Assembly (NCBI GenBank): GCA_947625985.1
Contig: CANQQF010000013.1
Coordinates: 1-39,320 of the forward strand
Direction: 5' to 3'
From: an uncultured Clostridia bacterium
Lineage (GTDB): Bacteria; Bacillota_A; Clostridia; TANB77; CAG-508
DNA: 39,320 nt
Of the stretch, positions 18,234 to 26,772 are shown piece by piece; within the stretch, counting starts at the first letter, position 1; each line of letters begins with the position of its first letter. The notes under the pieces are model-generated. The model worked only from the letters and a program-made list of their open reading frames with translations. It was not told where the DNA came from and searched no databases. Position numbers and translations under genes: made by a program.

Positions 18234-18878
18234 TTAATCATCTTTATTTATATTTTTATTTTCTATTACTATTAAATGATCTCCATCTTTTACTTTATAT
18301 TGTTTTTCAGGAGATATTTTCATTTTTTCATTATTACTTTTTACACCTATTACATTCATTCCTTGTTTGTTTCTAAGGTCAAGTTTTTCTAATGTTTTTC
18401 CTACCCATTTTTGAGGAACTCTAATATCTGCTATATCATAATCATCAGAAGCATTAATAGTATCAATAATATTAATATCCATTATGCTTTTAGCAACTTT
18501 TATTCCCATATCTCTATCAGGTGAAACAATATGTTTGACTCCCATCTTTTCTAATATTTTTTTATGTATATTATTTGTAGACTTTACAATTATTTTAGGA
18601 ATACCTGCTTCCTCAAAAATCATAGTAGCAGCAATACTAATACCCAAATCATCTACTGTTATTATTGCTATATCGTAATTATTAAGAGATAATTTTTTCA
18701 GTTCTTGTGTATCTCTAATATCTATTTGAACAGCTTCTGTTGCATAATCAACAACATCATCAATTCTATCCATATCTTTATCAATAACTAACACATCACA
18801 ATTATATTCATATAATTGTCTTACTATACTTGCTCCAAATGTTTTAACTCCTAAAACTAATATATTTAATTTAGCCAT
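18234..18878 (-). CDS. ktrA: KtrA/TrkA-type potassium channel regulatory subunit
   Basis: This 214-residue cytoplasmic protein has an RCK_N Rossmann domain (about 1-125) and an RCK_C domain (about 135-210). It forms the ring that gates the KtrB potassium channel, binding ATP/ADP or NAD(H) in RCK_N and, in Firmicutes, c-di-AMP in RCK_C. The nucleotide loop reads LGVKTFGASIV where family members usually have GLGRFG, so the middle glycine is a lysine. The acidic end of the second beta strand (LVIDKD) is kept. It is 25 bases after ktrB in the same operon. Length is normal. Confidence 0.9.
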   Translation of the reverse strand: MAKLNILVLGVKTFGASIVRQLYEYNCDVLVIDKDMDRIDDVVDYATEAVQIDIRDTQELKKLSLNNYDIAIITVDDLGISIAATMIFEEAGIPKIIVKSTNNIHKKILEKMGVKHIVSPDRDMGIKVAKSIMDINIIDTINASDDYDIADIRVPQKWVGKTLEKLDLRNKQGMNVIGVKSNNEKMKISPEKQYKVKDGDHLIVIENKNINKDD

Positions 18879-18903
18879 CTCAATTCCCCCATCTTATCAA
18901 TTC

Positions 18904-20295
18904 TCATCCAACTAATAAATCACATTTAGGATATTTTATCGTATTTTTTCTACTTTTATTATATTTTGAAAATAGAGCAAACGACAACGTTATAGGCCCT
19001 AATCTTCCAATAAACATTAACATCATAATTATAACTTTTCCTATTATACTTAGCTTTGGTGTAAGTCCGAGTGTAAGTCCTACGGTTCCAAATGCTGAAA
19101 ATACCTCATATGCTACATCCATAAAATCTACATTTCCCGAATTTTTCTCTGTTATTGTTAACAAAACAATTGATAAAACAATGATACACATACTTATTGT
19201 AAAAACTGAAATTGCTCTTTTTATCGTTTTATAAGGTATTTTTCTTTTAAATACTGTAGTTTTTTCTTCTCCTCGTATAAAACTAACAACCGTTAGTATA
19301 AGAATTACAAAAGTAACATTTTTTATTCCTCCCCCTGTGCTTGCTGGTGAAGCACCTACAAACATATATAACATAGATATAAATTTTGTAGTAGATGTTA
19401 ATGAATCTGTGTTTATAGTTGTTGCTCCTGCTGTCCTTAATGTAGTTGAATAAAAACTTGACTTTAATAATTTTTGTGTAAAAGTATCTTGTTTCATAAT
19501 ATTTATATTATCTTTTTCTAATACAAAAGTCATAAATGTTCCACTAATTAATAATACTATCGTACTTATTAATACTAATCTTGTATGAATAGATAACTCC
19601 TTCCATACTCTTGATATTCTAGATTCACTTCTTATATGTATTTTAACAGCTCTTAACAAATCATCCCATACAGTAAATCCTAGTCCACCAAAAATTATCA
19701 AAAACATAACTGCTATATTCACTATACCATCGTATTGATAAGGTATTAGGCTACTATCTCCTATAATATCAAATCCTGCATTACAAAAAGAAGAAATTGA
19801 GTGGAATATTGAATAATATATTCCTTTTCCAATTCCATAAGCAGGTATAAATCTTATAGCTAATAATATTGCTCCAATAATTTCAAAAGTTATAGTATAT
19901 AAGAATATCCTTTTTATTAGTTTTATTAATCCTTTCATATTATTTTGGTTTAATGATTCTTTTATTACCATTCTTTCTGATAAGTTTATTTTCTTCCCCA
20001 TTAGCATTAATATTAAAGCTATAAAACTCATGAATCCTAATCCACCAATTTCAATTAATATCATAAGTACTGTTTGGCCAAAAACAGAAAACTGTTCAAC
20101 TGGTACAACTGTTGTTAGTCCCGTTACGCATAAACATGATGTTGATACAAAAAGACTATCTATAAAAGAAATATCTTTTCCTGTTTTATTACTTATTGGT
20201 AACTTTAAAATTATTGCACCTATTAAAATAACTATCATTACTCCTACTACTAAAATTTGTGTAGCATTTAAGTTATTCCTTCTACTGCTTTCCAT
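18904..20295 (-). CDS. ktrB: KtrB/TrkH-type potassium transporter subunit
   Basis: This 463-residue protein is a four-repeat K+ translocating subunit of the SKT superfamily. The four P-loop filter segments are visible, each with its glycine: CVTGLTTV (about 55-62), CNAGFDIIGD (about 172-181), SPASTGGGIK (about 315-324) and FGTVGLTLG (about 405-413). The hydrophobic pattern fits eight membrane helices with M1-P-M2 repeats. It imports K+ with Na+ dependence in known members. It heads the ktrB-ktrA operon, with ribosome site GAAGGGG and its own promoter at 20328-20356. No c-di-AMP riboswitch is seen upstream. Confidence 0.95.
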   Translation of the reverse strand: MESSRRNNLNATQILVVGVMIVILIGAIILKLPISNKTGKDISFIDSLFVSTSCLCVTGLTTVVPVEQFSVFGQTVLMILIEIGGLGFMSFIALILMLMGKKINLSERMVIKESLNQNNMKGLIKLIKRIFLYTITFEIIGAILLAIRFIPAYGIGKGIYYSIFHSISSFCNAGFDIIGDSSLIPYQYDGIVNIAVMFLIIFGGLGFTVWDDLLRAVKIHIRSESRISRVWKELSIHTRLVLISTIVLLISGTFMTFVLEKDNINIMKQDTFTQKLLKSSFYSTTLRTAGATTINTDSLTSTTKFISMLYMFVGASPASTGGGIKNVTFVILILTVVSFIRGEEKTTVFKRKIPYKTIKRAISVFTISMCIIVLSIVLLTITEKNSGNVDFMDVAYEVFSAFGTVGLTLGLTPKLSIIGKVIIMMLMFIGRLGPITLSFALFSKYNKSRKNTIKYPKCDLLVG

Positions 20296-20327
20296 TTTTA
20301 CCCCTTCTCATTTTTAAACTACATAAT

Positions 20328-20356
20328 ATTTTACCATATTTTTCTTTAAATTACAA
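20328..20356 (-). promoter_or_regulatory. ktrBA promoter
   Basis: Minus strand TTGTAA (20356-20351), 17-base spacer ending TGG, TAAAAT (20333-20328), about 33 bases before the ktrB start. Confidence 0.65.
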
Positions 20357-20402
20357 CTATTTCCTCATTTTATATGCTTATTTTGGTTATAATTGTGCAA
20401 CA

Positions 20403-20433
20403 AAAAAGTAGATATATATACAATCTACTTTTT
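20403..20433 (-). terminator. Terminator after the small gene at 20454
   Basis: AAAAAGTAGAT (20403-20413) and ATCTACTTTTT (20423-20433) form an 11-bp stem with A/T runs on both sides, so it may be bidirectional. Confidence 0.75.
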
Positions 20434-20453
20434 AATCTTCCTCTATATTAAAT

Positions 20454-20912
20454 CTAATGTTTAAATATATTTGTAATAAAATTTATTATTTTTTTTAAAA
20501 AACTTTGTTTTTTAATTTCTTCTGGAAGATTTTCTACTTCTATTATATCTTCATTATTAATACTTTTATCATCTTTTTTATTTTTAAACATATTATCCGG
20601 ATTATATCTATCTCTAGATTCTTTTTCAATGCTTTGCATATCTTGTTTTTCTTTAGCAATTATTTTTTCTCTTTGTTCAGGCGTAGCCCAATAATCTCTA
20701 TATAGTATCGCAATAAGTGTTTTAGCTATTTTTGAAACATTCTGTTCATCCAATGTTTTATGTGGATTATATTCAAACTTATACTCTCTATTATTGTTAC
20801 TTTTAAATAGTTCTATTTTATTTTTTGGTATTTTATTATAATCCTCAATAGAAATATATTTTATAATTTCTAGAACTTCAGTATACGCATTTGCATACTC
20901 AATATTTACCAT
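20454..20912 (-). CDS. Hypothetical protein, paralogue of the 26338 gene
   Basis: This 152-residue protein of unknown function starts MVNIEYANAYTEVLEIIKY and shares order and motifs with the gene at 26338-26772: IEYANA, KIP plus a lysine-rich stretch, a Y-x-NP-x-L-x-QN segment (about 45-58), a Y-ATPEQRE helix (about 75-82), a charged tail with YNPDNMF, and a C-terminal amphipathic basic helix (FLKKIINFITNIFKH). I recognise the pattern as one that recurs in uncultured Clostridia, but no function is assigned. There is no signal peptide. The C-terminal helix could bind a membrane surface or a partner. It has its own terminator and a good ribosome site (AAGGAG), downstream of pheT. Confidence 0.75.
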   Translation of the reverse strand: MVNIEYANAYTEVLEIIKYISIEDYNKIPKNKIELFKSNNNREYKFEYNPHKTLDEQNVSKIAKTLIAILYRDYWATPEQREKIIAKEKQDMQSIEKESRDRYNPDNMFKNKKDDKSINNEDIIEVENLPEEIKKQSFLKKIINFITNIFKH

Positions 20913-21005
20913 ATAGTTTCTCCTTAATAATATATATTATATTTAATCGTATTATATAATATTATATATATATAGTATATTAAAATTTGATTAAATTTAT
21001 ATTAC

Positions 21006-21031
21006 AAAAGGTTGCTATTTTGCAACCTTTT
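21006..21031 (-). terminator. pheST terminator
   Basis: AAAAGGTTGC (21006-21015) and GCAACCTTTT (21022-21031) form a perfect 10-bp stem with a six-base loop and T-tract, directly after the pheT stop at 21036. Confidence 0.85.
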
Positions 21032-21035
21032 TATT

Positions 21036-23420
21036 TTATCTTTTTACAACATAATTATTTTCTTCGAATTTTTCAATTAGTTTGTTCAAATCTTGATTTA
21101 TTTCTTCACTTGATAAAGTATGATCTTTTGCAAGTAAAGTAAATCTTATTGTTATACTTTTCTTATCTCCAGTTTTAATTTTATCTTCAAATATATCAAT
21201 TAATTTATATTCAGTTACATATTTTGCTTTTGATTGTTTTATACACTTTTCTAAGAATGAATATTTTTCATTCTTATTTAATAAAACACTTATATCTATT
21301 TCTACTGGTTGGTATTTAGAAACTTCTTCATATACTCTATTTTGAGCCTTTATATCATTTAATTTATCTAAATCAATTTCGATAACAATTATATTAGACT
21401 TTTTATCTATACTATCTTTTATTCCTAAATTTAAATCTGATATATATCCTATTTGTTTTCCATTACAAACTATCCCAGCAGAATTAACTATATTTATCCA
21501 ATTATGTTTAATATCTTTTAAATCCTCTACTGTAACTTTTACATTTTTATTTAACTCAACTATTGAATAAATGATGTTCAACCCTTCATTTATTAGCTCT
21601 TTGACTTTTTTATTTTTACTACATATTACAATTCCTAATCTTTTTGACTCTATACAATTTTTACCTTTTTTAGGATATTCAAAAACTCTACCACATTCAA
21701 ATATTTTAACATCTTGATAGTATTTCAAATTTTGTCCTACGTTGTAAAGTAACGATGGAATCATGCTTTCTCTTAATACACTATGATCTGCGTTTAAACT
21801 ATTTACTAGTTTTAAATTATCCTCATTCACTTGTAAATTAAGTTCTTTATTCTTCTTTTTATCATACCATACATAAGTATGTATTTCAGAAAATCCATAT
21901 TTAATTGCTAATAAATCTTTTATTGTATTTTCAACTTTCTTTTCACTAGTTGTTTCTGTAATTACTAATGGTTGTGATGTAGTTTTAGGCTCAATATTAT
22001 CATATCCATGTATTCTTGCGATTTCTTCAACTAAATCTGCTTTTATACTCACATCTTTAGTAGCTCTAAAACTAGGAACTCTTACTATTAATTTTCCGTT
22101 CTTTTTATTCACTTTATATTCTAATGACTTAAGAATTTCAACAATTCTTTCTTCTGTAAACTCTATTCCTATTCTTCTATTTATATAATCTTTATCTATC
22201 TCTATAGATATTTCTGGATATTTTTTTACATATACATCTGTTAACCTAGAAACTATTTTTATGTTTTTATCATTCTCTTTTAATAACTTTATATATCTTT
22301 CAATTGCAAGTTTTGTCATTTCGGGATCTAAACTTTTTTCATAATGTGCACTTGCATCTGTTCTTAACTTTATATCTAAAGCTTGTTTTCTTATTGCATA
22401 AGCATCAAAGTTTGCTGATTCAAGTAATAATGAATCTGTTTTTTCAGATATTTCCGAGTTTGCTCCACCCATAACACCCGCTATTCCAATAGGCGTATTC
22501 TGATTCCATATCATTAATGTGTCTTTAGGTATCTTTCTCTCATTATTATCTAATGTTTTAAATTTTATTGCTTTTTCCAGACTTTTTACTCTTATATCAT
22601 TTACTAAATTTTTATCATAAGAATGCATCGGCTGTCCTAATTCCATCATAATATAATTAGTTAGGTCTACAATTAGGCTAATGCTTCTCATACCGCAATA
22701 ATATAATCTTATTCTTTTGTTAATATCTAGTTTTTTCTTTGTTATATTTTCTACCTCAATTGCTGAAAACCTATAACATTTTTGTTTATCTTCAACTTTG
22801 ATTTTTACTTTCTTTAAATCATTGTATTTTTCCAAATTTGTAATAGGTAATTTTTTTAGTTTTCTTCCAGATATTGCTGCAATCTCTCTAGCTATACCAT
22901 AATGACCCCATAGGTCTGGTCTATTCGTTAAAGATTTATTATCAACTTCAAATATCACATCTTCAATATCAATAACTTCTTTTATATCTACTCCTAGTTT
23001 TGTATTTTTATCTAAAACCATTAATCCTGAATGATCATCTGAAATTCCTAATTCTTTTTCAGATAAACACATTCCATTACTTATTTCTCCTGCCATTTTA
23101 ACTTTTTCTATTTTGTTTCCATTTACTTGCCCACCAACTTTTGCAAATGGAACTATATCTCCAACTTTTATATTTGGAGCTCCACATAGGCAAGTTTCCG
23201 TTTTATTTCCACAATCTAATTTAACTTTTTTTAATTTTTTTGATTGTTCTACTTTTTCTATATCTACGATTTTGGCAGTTATTACATTTTTTATATTATT
23301 TCCATATTTAACAATACCCTCTACTTCTGCAGTAGATAATGTAAATTTATTGATTAATTCTTCTAAATCTAATCCTTCTAAATCAACAAAGTCTTTTATC
23401 CAGTTCATTGAAATGTACAT
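21036..23420 (-). CDS. pheT: Phenylalanine-tRNA ligase beta subunit
   Basis: This 794-residue subunit pairs with PheS in the (alpha-beta)2 enzyme that charges tRNA-Phe. Domain order is standard: MYISMNWIKDFVDLEGL start, an OB-fold EMAP-like tRNA-binding domain (about 40-150, with CLCGAPNIKVGD and GMCLSEKELGI), the B3/B4 editing region (about 205-390, with NRPDLWGHYGIAREIAAISGR before it), the B5 domain (about 400-475), the catalytic-like core, and the C-terminal FDX-ACB anticodon-binding domain (about 700-794, with YQPVEIDISVLL and TIRFTLLAKDHTLSSEEI). Length is normal. It starts 14 bases after pheS with GGAGG as ribosome site. Confidence 0.97.
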   Translation of the reverse strand: MYISMNWIKDFVDLEGLDLEELINKFTLSTAEVEGIVKYGNNIKNVITAKIVDIEKVEQSKKLKKVKLDCGNKTETCLCGAPNIKVGDIVPFAKVGGQVNGNKIEKVKMAGEISNGMCLSEKELGISDDHSGLMVLDKNTKLGVDIKEVIDIEDVIFEVDNKSLTNRPDLWGHYGIAREIAAISGRKLKKLPITNLEKYNDLKKVKIKVEDKQKCYRFSAIEVENITKKKLDINKRIRLYYCGMRSISLIVDLTNYIMMELGQPMHSYDKNLVNDIRVKSLEKAIKFKTLDNNERKIPKDTLMIWNQNTPIGIAGVMGGANSEISEKTDSLLLESANFDAYAIRKQALDIKLRTDASAHYEKSLDPEMTKLAIERYIKLLKENDKNIKIVSRLTDVYVKKYPEISIEIDKDYINRRIGIEFTEERIVEILKSLEYKVNKKNGKLIVRVPSFRATKDVSIKADLVEEIARIHGYDNIEPKTTSQPLVITETTSEKKVENTIKDLLAIKYGFSEIHTYVWYDKKKNKELNLQVNEDNLKLVNSLNADHSVLRESMIPSLLYNVGQNLKYYQDVKIFECGRVFEYPKKGKNCIESKRLGIVICSKNKKVKELINEGLNIIYSIVELNKNVKVTVEDLKDIKHNWINIVNSAGIVCNGKQIGYISDLNLGIKDSIDKKSNIIVIEIDLDKLNDIKAQNRVYEEVSKYQPVEIDISVLLNKNEKYSFLEKCIKQSKAKYVTEYKLIDIFEDKIKTGDKKSITIRFTLLAKDHTLSSEEINQDLNKLIEKFEENNYVVKR

Positions 23421-23434
23421 TTTATTTTTCCTCC

Positions 23435-24463
23435 TTATTTAATACCTATTTGTTTTAAAGCCCTTAAATCTCCTGAATTTAAAACTCTTAAATCATCTAT
23501 TCCATATTTCATCATAGCTAATCTTGATAATCCCATACCAAAAGCAAAGCCTGAATACTTTTCTGAATCAATTTCTCCCATTTCAAGTACATTTGGATGA
23601 ATCATCCCACATGGACATAATTCAATCCATCCTCCATTTTTACATACTTTGCATCCTTTTCCATTACAATACATGCAACTAACATCTAATTCAAATCCTG
23701 GTTCGACAAATGGAAAGAATCCAGGTCTTAGTCTTACTTTTACATCTTTCTTGAATATTTCTGATAAAGTTGTTTTCATAAAATATATTAAATTCGCTAC
23801 AGATATGTCTTCATCTACCATCATTCCCTCTAACTGAAAAAATGTATTTTCGTGAGATGCATCTATACTTTCATTTCTAAAACATCTTCCAGGAAAAATA
23901 GCTTTTAAAGGTGCTCCATATTTTTTCATTATTTTATTTTGAGCAGCTGATGTTTGAGTTTTTAACAATTGACCATTTTCTAGCCAATATGTATCTTGCA
24001 TATCTCTTGCAGGATGATATTTGGGAACATTTACTGATTCAAAGTTATTATATTCTGTTTCTACTTCGTTTCCATCTTCTACGTTAAATCCCATTGTTCT
24101 AAATATTTCTTCAACTTCTCTTTGAACAATTGTTATAGGATGTAATGAACCCAAATTGCTGTCAACTGGTAAAGAAAAATCTATTTTTTCTTGATTCTTC
24201 ATCTTTTTTTCTAACTCTACTTGTTTTAAATATTTCTTTTTATTTTCAATTTTTTCTTCAACATTTTTTCTTAGCTCATTAACAACTTTACCTATTTGGG
24301 GTCTTTCTTTTTCATCATAATTTTTTAAGTTCTTAAGAATCTGAGTAAGCTCACCCTTTCTTCCTAAAATTTGATTTTTAACTTTTTCTAACCCTTCGGA
24401 ATTTTGAATTTCATTAATTTGAGATTCTAATTTTTCTTTGATTCTCTTTAATTTTTCTTCCAT
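23435..24463 (-). CDS. pheS: Phenylalanine-tRNA ligase alpha subunit
   Basis: This class II aminoacyl-tRNA synthetase subunit (342 residues) has an N-terminal coiled-coil (about 1-90) and a catalytic core with motif 2 (FPGRCFRNESIDASHENTFF) and motif 3 (GFAFGMGLSRLAMMKYGI). A cysteine cluster CMYCNGKGCKVC...CPCG, seen in many Firmicute PheS, may bind zinc. The frame extends upstream to 24553, but that part is the T-box terminator. I use ATG 24463 (MEEKLKRIKEKL), with AAAGG nine bases before it. Expression should rise when tRNA-Phe is uncharged through the T-box leader at 24486-24740. Confidence 0.96.
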   Translation of the reverse strand: MEEKLKRIKEKLESQINEIQNSEGLEKVKNQILGRKGELTQILKNLKNYDEKERPQIGKVVNELRKNVEEKIENKKKYLKQVELEKKMKNQEKIDFSLPVDSNLGSLHPITIVQREVEEIFRTMGFNVEDGNEVETEYNNFESVNVPKYHPARDMQDTYWLENGQLLKTQTSAAQNKIMKKYGAPLKAIFPGRCFRNESIDASHENTFFQLEGMMVDEDISVANLIYFMKTTLSEIFKKDVKVRLRPGFFPFVEPGFELDVSCMYCNGKGCKVCKNGGWIELCPCGMIHPNVLEMGEIDSEKYSGFAFGMGLSRLAMMKYGIDDLRVLNSGDLRALKQIGIK

Positions 24464-24485
24464 TTTTCTCATCCTTTCTATTAAT

Positions 24486-24740
24486 AAAAGACCCTTTTCA
24501 TCCATAGGACGAAAAGGGTCTTTTCCGTGGTACCACCTAAATTTATTTATCATTTATAATAAACACTCTCATTTGCACTATAACGGGTACGCCCGCTTAT
24601 ACCTACTATTGTTCAATATAAGACCTCCAAGTGAATTTTCAATTTTGAGTATATAAACAGACTTTCAGCCGGTGATCTGTTCTCTCTACTTATACTTTAT
24701 CAAAATTTACTATGCTTTTCAAAGGTTTTAAATTATTACC
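24486..24740 (-). promoter_or_regulatory. T-box leader of pheST (tRNA-Phe sensing)
   Basis: The T-box sequence GGTGGTACCACGG (minus strand, 24537-24525) lies directly before a 14-bp terminator stem (AAAAGACCCTTTTC, 24486-24499, with GAAAAGGGTCTTTT, 24511-24524). Upstream is a structured region with AGAGAG (K-turn-like, near 24680) and a stem III-like segment (GTAGGTATAAGCGGGCGTAC, about 24585-24605). A plausible specifier UUC (24635-24633) followed by A fits phenylalanine. Uncharged tRNA-Phe would pair with the TGG of the T-box and stabilise the antiterminator. Leader length is about 255 bases, normal for the class. Confidence 0.92.
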
Positions 24741-24746
24741 TTAATA

Positions 24747-24775
24747 ATTCTATCACTCTTTTTTACTAAAGTCAA
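24747..24775 (-). promoter_or_regulatory. pheST promoter
   Basis: Minus strand TTGACT (24775-24770), 17-base spacer, TAGAAT (24752-24747), just upstream of the T-box leader. Confidence 0.7.
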
Positions 24776-24849
24776 ATATATTTTCTATGTGTTATTAAAG
24801 TTTTTCGTACTTTTTAGTTTAATAAAAAATATATATCATCTTTTTTATT

Positions 24850-25347
24850 TTATATTTCATCTAATTCTTTTTCTTCTTCATTTTTTTCTTTTATATTTTT
24901 ATCTTCTATTTTATGCTCTTCTATATTCTTTTTTAATTGTGTATCTACACTTAAAGTATCGCGAAATACTTTATCTCTACCCTTACTTTTCTGTTTAATA
25001 GCTCTATCTAATTCAGATATAAATTTATCAATTTTCTCTTCATCTTTTGCTGGTAAAAGATTTTCTGTACTTTTTACCTTATTTTTATCGAAAAATAAGT
25101 TTATGTTCAAAAGCATACGTTTAATTGGATTTTGCTCCCTTGAAGGGTTGGCCTTTACAGCTTTTAAAACTTCTACATTGGAATCTTTTCTTAATATTTT
25201 TTGTAATGTTTTCTTTTCAGTATTTTCATTAGATGCTACTGCTTTCCTAATTTTATCATTGTCATCAATGGAAAGCTCTTCTAATATTTCTTGAGGAGTA
25301 TTTTGGTGTCTTGCTACACCGTTCCCTAATTTTAGAATCTTTTTCTT
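24850..25347 (-). pseudogene. 3' fragment of a split LRV/HEAT-like repeat gene
   Basis: This open frame continues the repeat gene at 25265-25828 in the +1 frame. It has no start codon until ATG 25116, yet its upstream part reads VARHQNTPQEILEELSIDD, VASNENTEKKTLQKILRKD and VLKAVKANPSREQNP, two and a half LRV-like repeats of about 25 residues. Removing one G from the GGG at 25326-25324 joins the frames as KEKDSKIRNGVARHQNTP, restoring a repeat exactly. The remaining tail (to 24850) is lysine/glutamate-rich and disordered. I interpret a one-base insertion, either real decay or a sequence error. It is not likely to be made as a separate 88-residue protein. Confidence 0.65.
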
Positions 25348-25828
25348 TAGACAAAACTTTAAGTGCTTCTATAGGAAGATTCTCCTTTTTCAATAATTCT
25401 TCTTTAACTTTAGGTACTGGATCACATGCCATTATATATTCAAAATATTCATTATTAATTTTTTGAATTGCTTGACATTTTTCTTCTACTGTGCAGTTTC
25501 TTAAGGCGTTATAATCAGCACTTTTTTCAAAGAACTCATCATTTTTTTGCATAATGCTACCATCAACCTCAAATAAATCGTCTATTCCTTTGTTTTTTGT
25601 TTTATTTTCATTATTTTGTTGATTTTCTTTTTTTTCTGAATTGTTTTTTTCTTTTTCTCCTTGCTCTTCTAATTCATTTATTTCTTCTATAGTTTTTTTC
25701 ATATCTCTTATTATTTGTGTATCTTCCCCATATTTATTTAGCTCTCCTACTCTTACCTTTAGTCTTGTTCTTATTCTTTTTTTAGTATCAAGTGTAGTAT
25801 TATAAGAATTAGCAAGTTCCATTAGCAT
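25265..25828 (-). pseudogene. Middle fragment of the split repeat gene
   Basis: This frame (from ATG 25828, 187 residues) has no ribosome site before its first ATG and overlaps the end of the 25809-26297 frame by 20 bases. It has an N-terminal helical part, a Glu/Lys/Asn-rich linker (about 50-85), and then repeat-like sequence (TVEEKCQAIQKINNEYF, VPKVKEELLKKENLPIEALKVLS). After SKIR it runs out of frame (ERCSKTPKYSSRNIRRAFH). Deleting one T from the TTTT at 25836-25833 fuses it upstream as NPDICFGMLMELANSYNTT. It is best read as the middle of one protein of about 480 residues made from 26297 to 24850. Confidence 0.6.
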
Positions 25829-26297
25829 ACCGAAAACATATGTCGGGATTCCACTCTAAATTATCACTAGCCAATATGTCACAATATAATACATCTATTT
25901 GACTATTGGTTAACTTTCTATTATTTTTTATGTAATTACTAGTATATAAGCTCCATTCTTTGTTACCTTGTGATGTTTTAGATTTTATATCTTCATATAT
26001 TTCATATGGTAAGTTTGGATTACCAGTTAAACCTAAAGCAATATCTGAATCAAGTGATTTTTTTCCATTTTGAATTTTTTCATAAAATTTTAATATTTTT
26101 TCATTTGGTATACTAGGATTGCTTAATACCTCTTTTTTTAAATTATATTCTTTATTGTTGTATAAATATTCTAATAATTCTTGATTGTTAGAATTTCTAG
26201 CTATCTCTACAATTGCTGATACGCCATATTCTCTTATTATGTTATTGATTGTGTTTAAATCTAAATTCTCATTTTTACATAAATTTATTAAATTCAT
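25809..26297 (-). CDS. 5' part of the LRV/HEAT-like repeat gene
   Basis: The frame starts at ATG 26297 with AGAGGAG upstream (162 residues, MNLINLCKNENLDLNTINNI). It shows repeat-like units with the LRV pattern NPxxPxxxL: VLSNPSIPNEKILKFY and GLTGNPNLPYEIYEDI. These form helical solenoids that usually bind proteins; the Pfam LRV family was named from a nitrogen-fixation vnfA-region protein. It ends NLEWNPDICFRYANGTC, where the frame appears to be lost. It lies 40 bases downstream of the small paralogue gene and is the third gene of the operon starting at 28265. Confidence 0.65.
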   Translation of the reverse strand: MNLINLCKNENLDLNTINNIIREYGVSAIVEIARNSNNQELLEYLYNNKEYNLKKEVLSNPSIPNEKILKFYEKIQNGKKSLDSDIALGLTGNPNLPYEIYEDIKSKTSQGNKEWSLYTSNYIKNNRKLTNSQIDVLYCDILASDNLEWNPDICFRYANGTC

Positions 26298-26337
26298 TGT
26301 TAAATTTCTCCTCTACTTATTTTTACATTACATATGC

Positions 26338-26772
26338 TTATACTCTACTAAATATAGACTTTATCTTGTTTATCATTTTCTTAAATATAGATTCTTTATA
26401 TTTAATCATTAAAACATCTTCATTACCTTCAGTCATATCTTCATTGTTAAATAAACTATCAACATTATAGTCTTTATTCTTAATATCGTTTTCAACATTT
26501 GTGTATTTGCTATCTTCCTCAGTAATTCTATCTCTTTCATTTTTTGAAGCAAAATAAAATATATAAATTTCCTTTAACAGTGCTTTTGTTATATCTAAAA
26601 TATTTTGATTTTGTAGACTAATACTTGGATTTATTTTCACTTGGTATTTATCGTTTTTATTCTTATCCAAATATTCAACAAGCTTTTTAGGTATTTTTTT
26701 TTGTTCGTTATAAGGAAGACATTTAACTATATATAATGTTTCTGCAAATGCATTAGCATATTCTATATTCAT
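26338..26772 (-). CDS. Hypothetical protein, paralogue of the 20454 gene
   Basis: This 144-residue protein has the same plan as the gene at 20454: MNIEYANAFAETLYIVK, KKIPKKLVEYLDKNKN, YQVKINPSISLQNQNILDITKALL, a charged linker with YNVDSLFNN, and a basic amphipathic C-terminus (IFKKMINKIKSIFSRV). It has no recognised domain, signal peptide or transmembrane helix. Its ATG overlaps the stop of the upstream 498-residue gene (ATGA), and AAAGGAGG precedes it, so the two are translated together and their products probably act together. The paralogue lies 5.4 kb away, on the other side of pheST. Confidence 0.75.
   Translation of the reverse strand: MNIEYANAFAETLYIVKCLPYNEQKKIPKKLVEYLDKNKNDKYQVKINPSISLQNQNILDITKALLKEIYIFYFASKNERDRITEEDSKYTNVENDIKNKDYNVDSLFNNEDMTEGNEDVLMIKYKESIFKKMINKIKSIFSRV

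Noticed and set aside
20930..20995. AT-only stretch as a replication origin
   Set aside because: No DnaA boxes and no replication genes nearby; it is a short intergenic gap.
24464..24553. Long N-terminal extension of PheS
   Set aside because: It overlaps the T-box terminator and lacks a ribosome site; the start at 24463 has AAAGG and fits known PheS.
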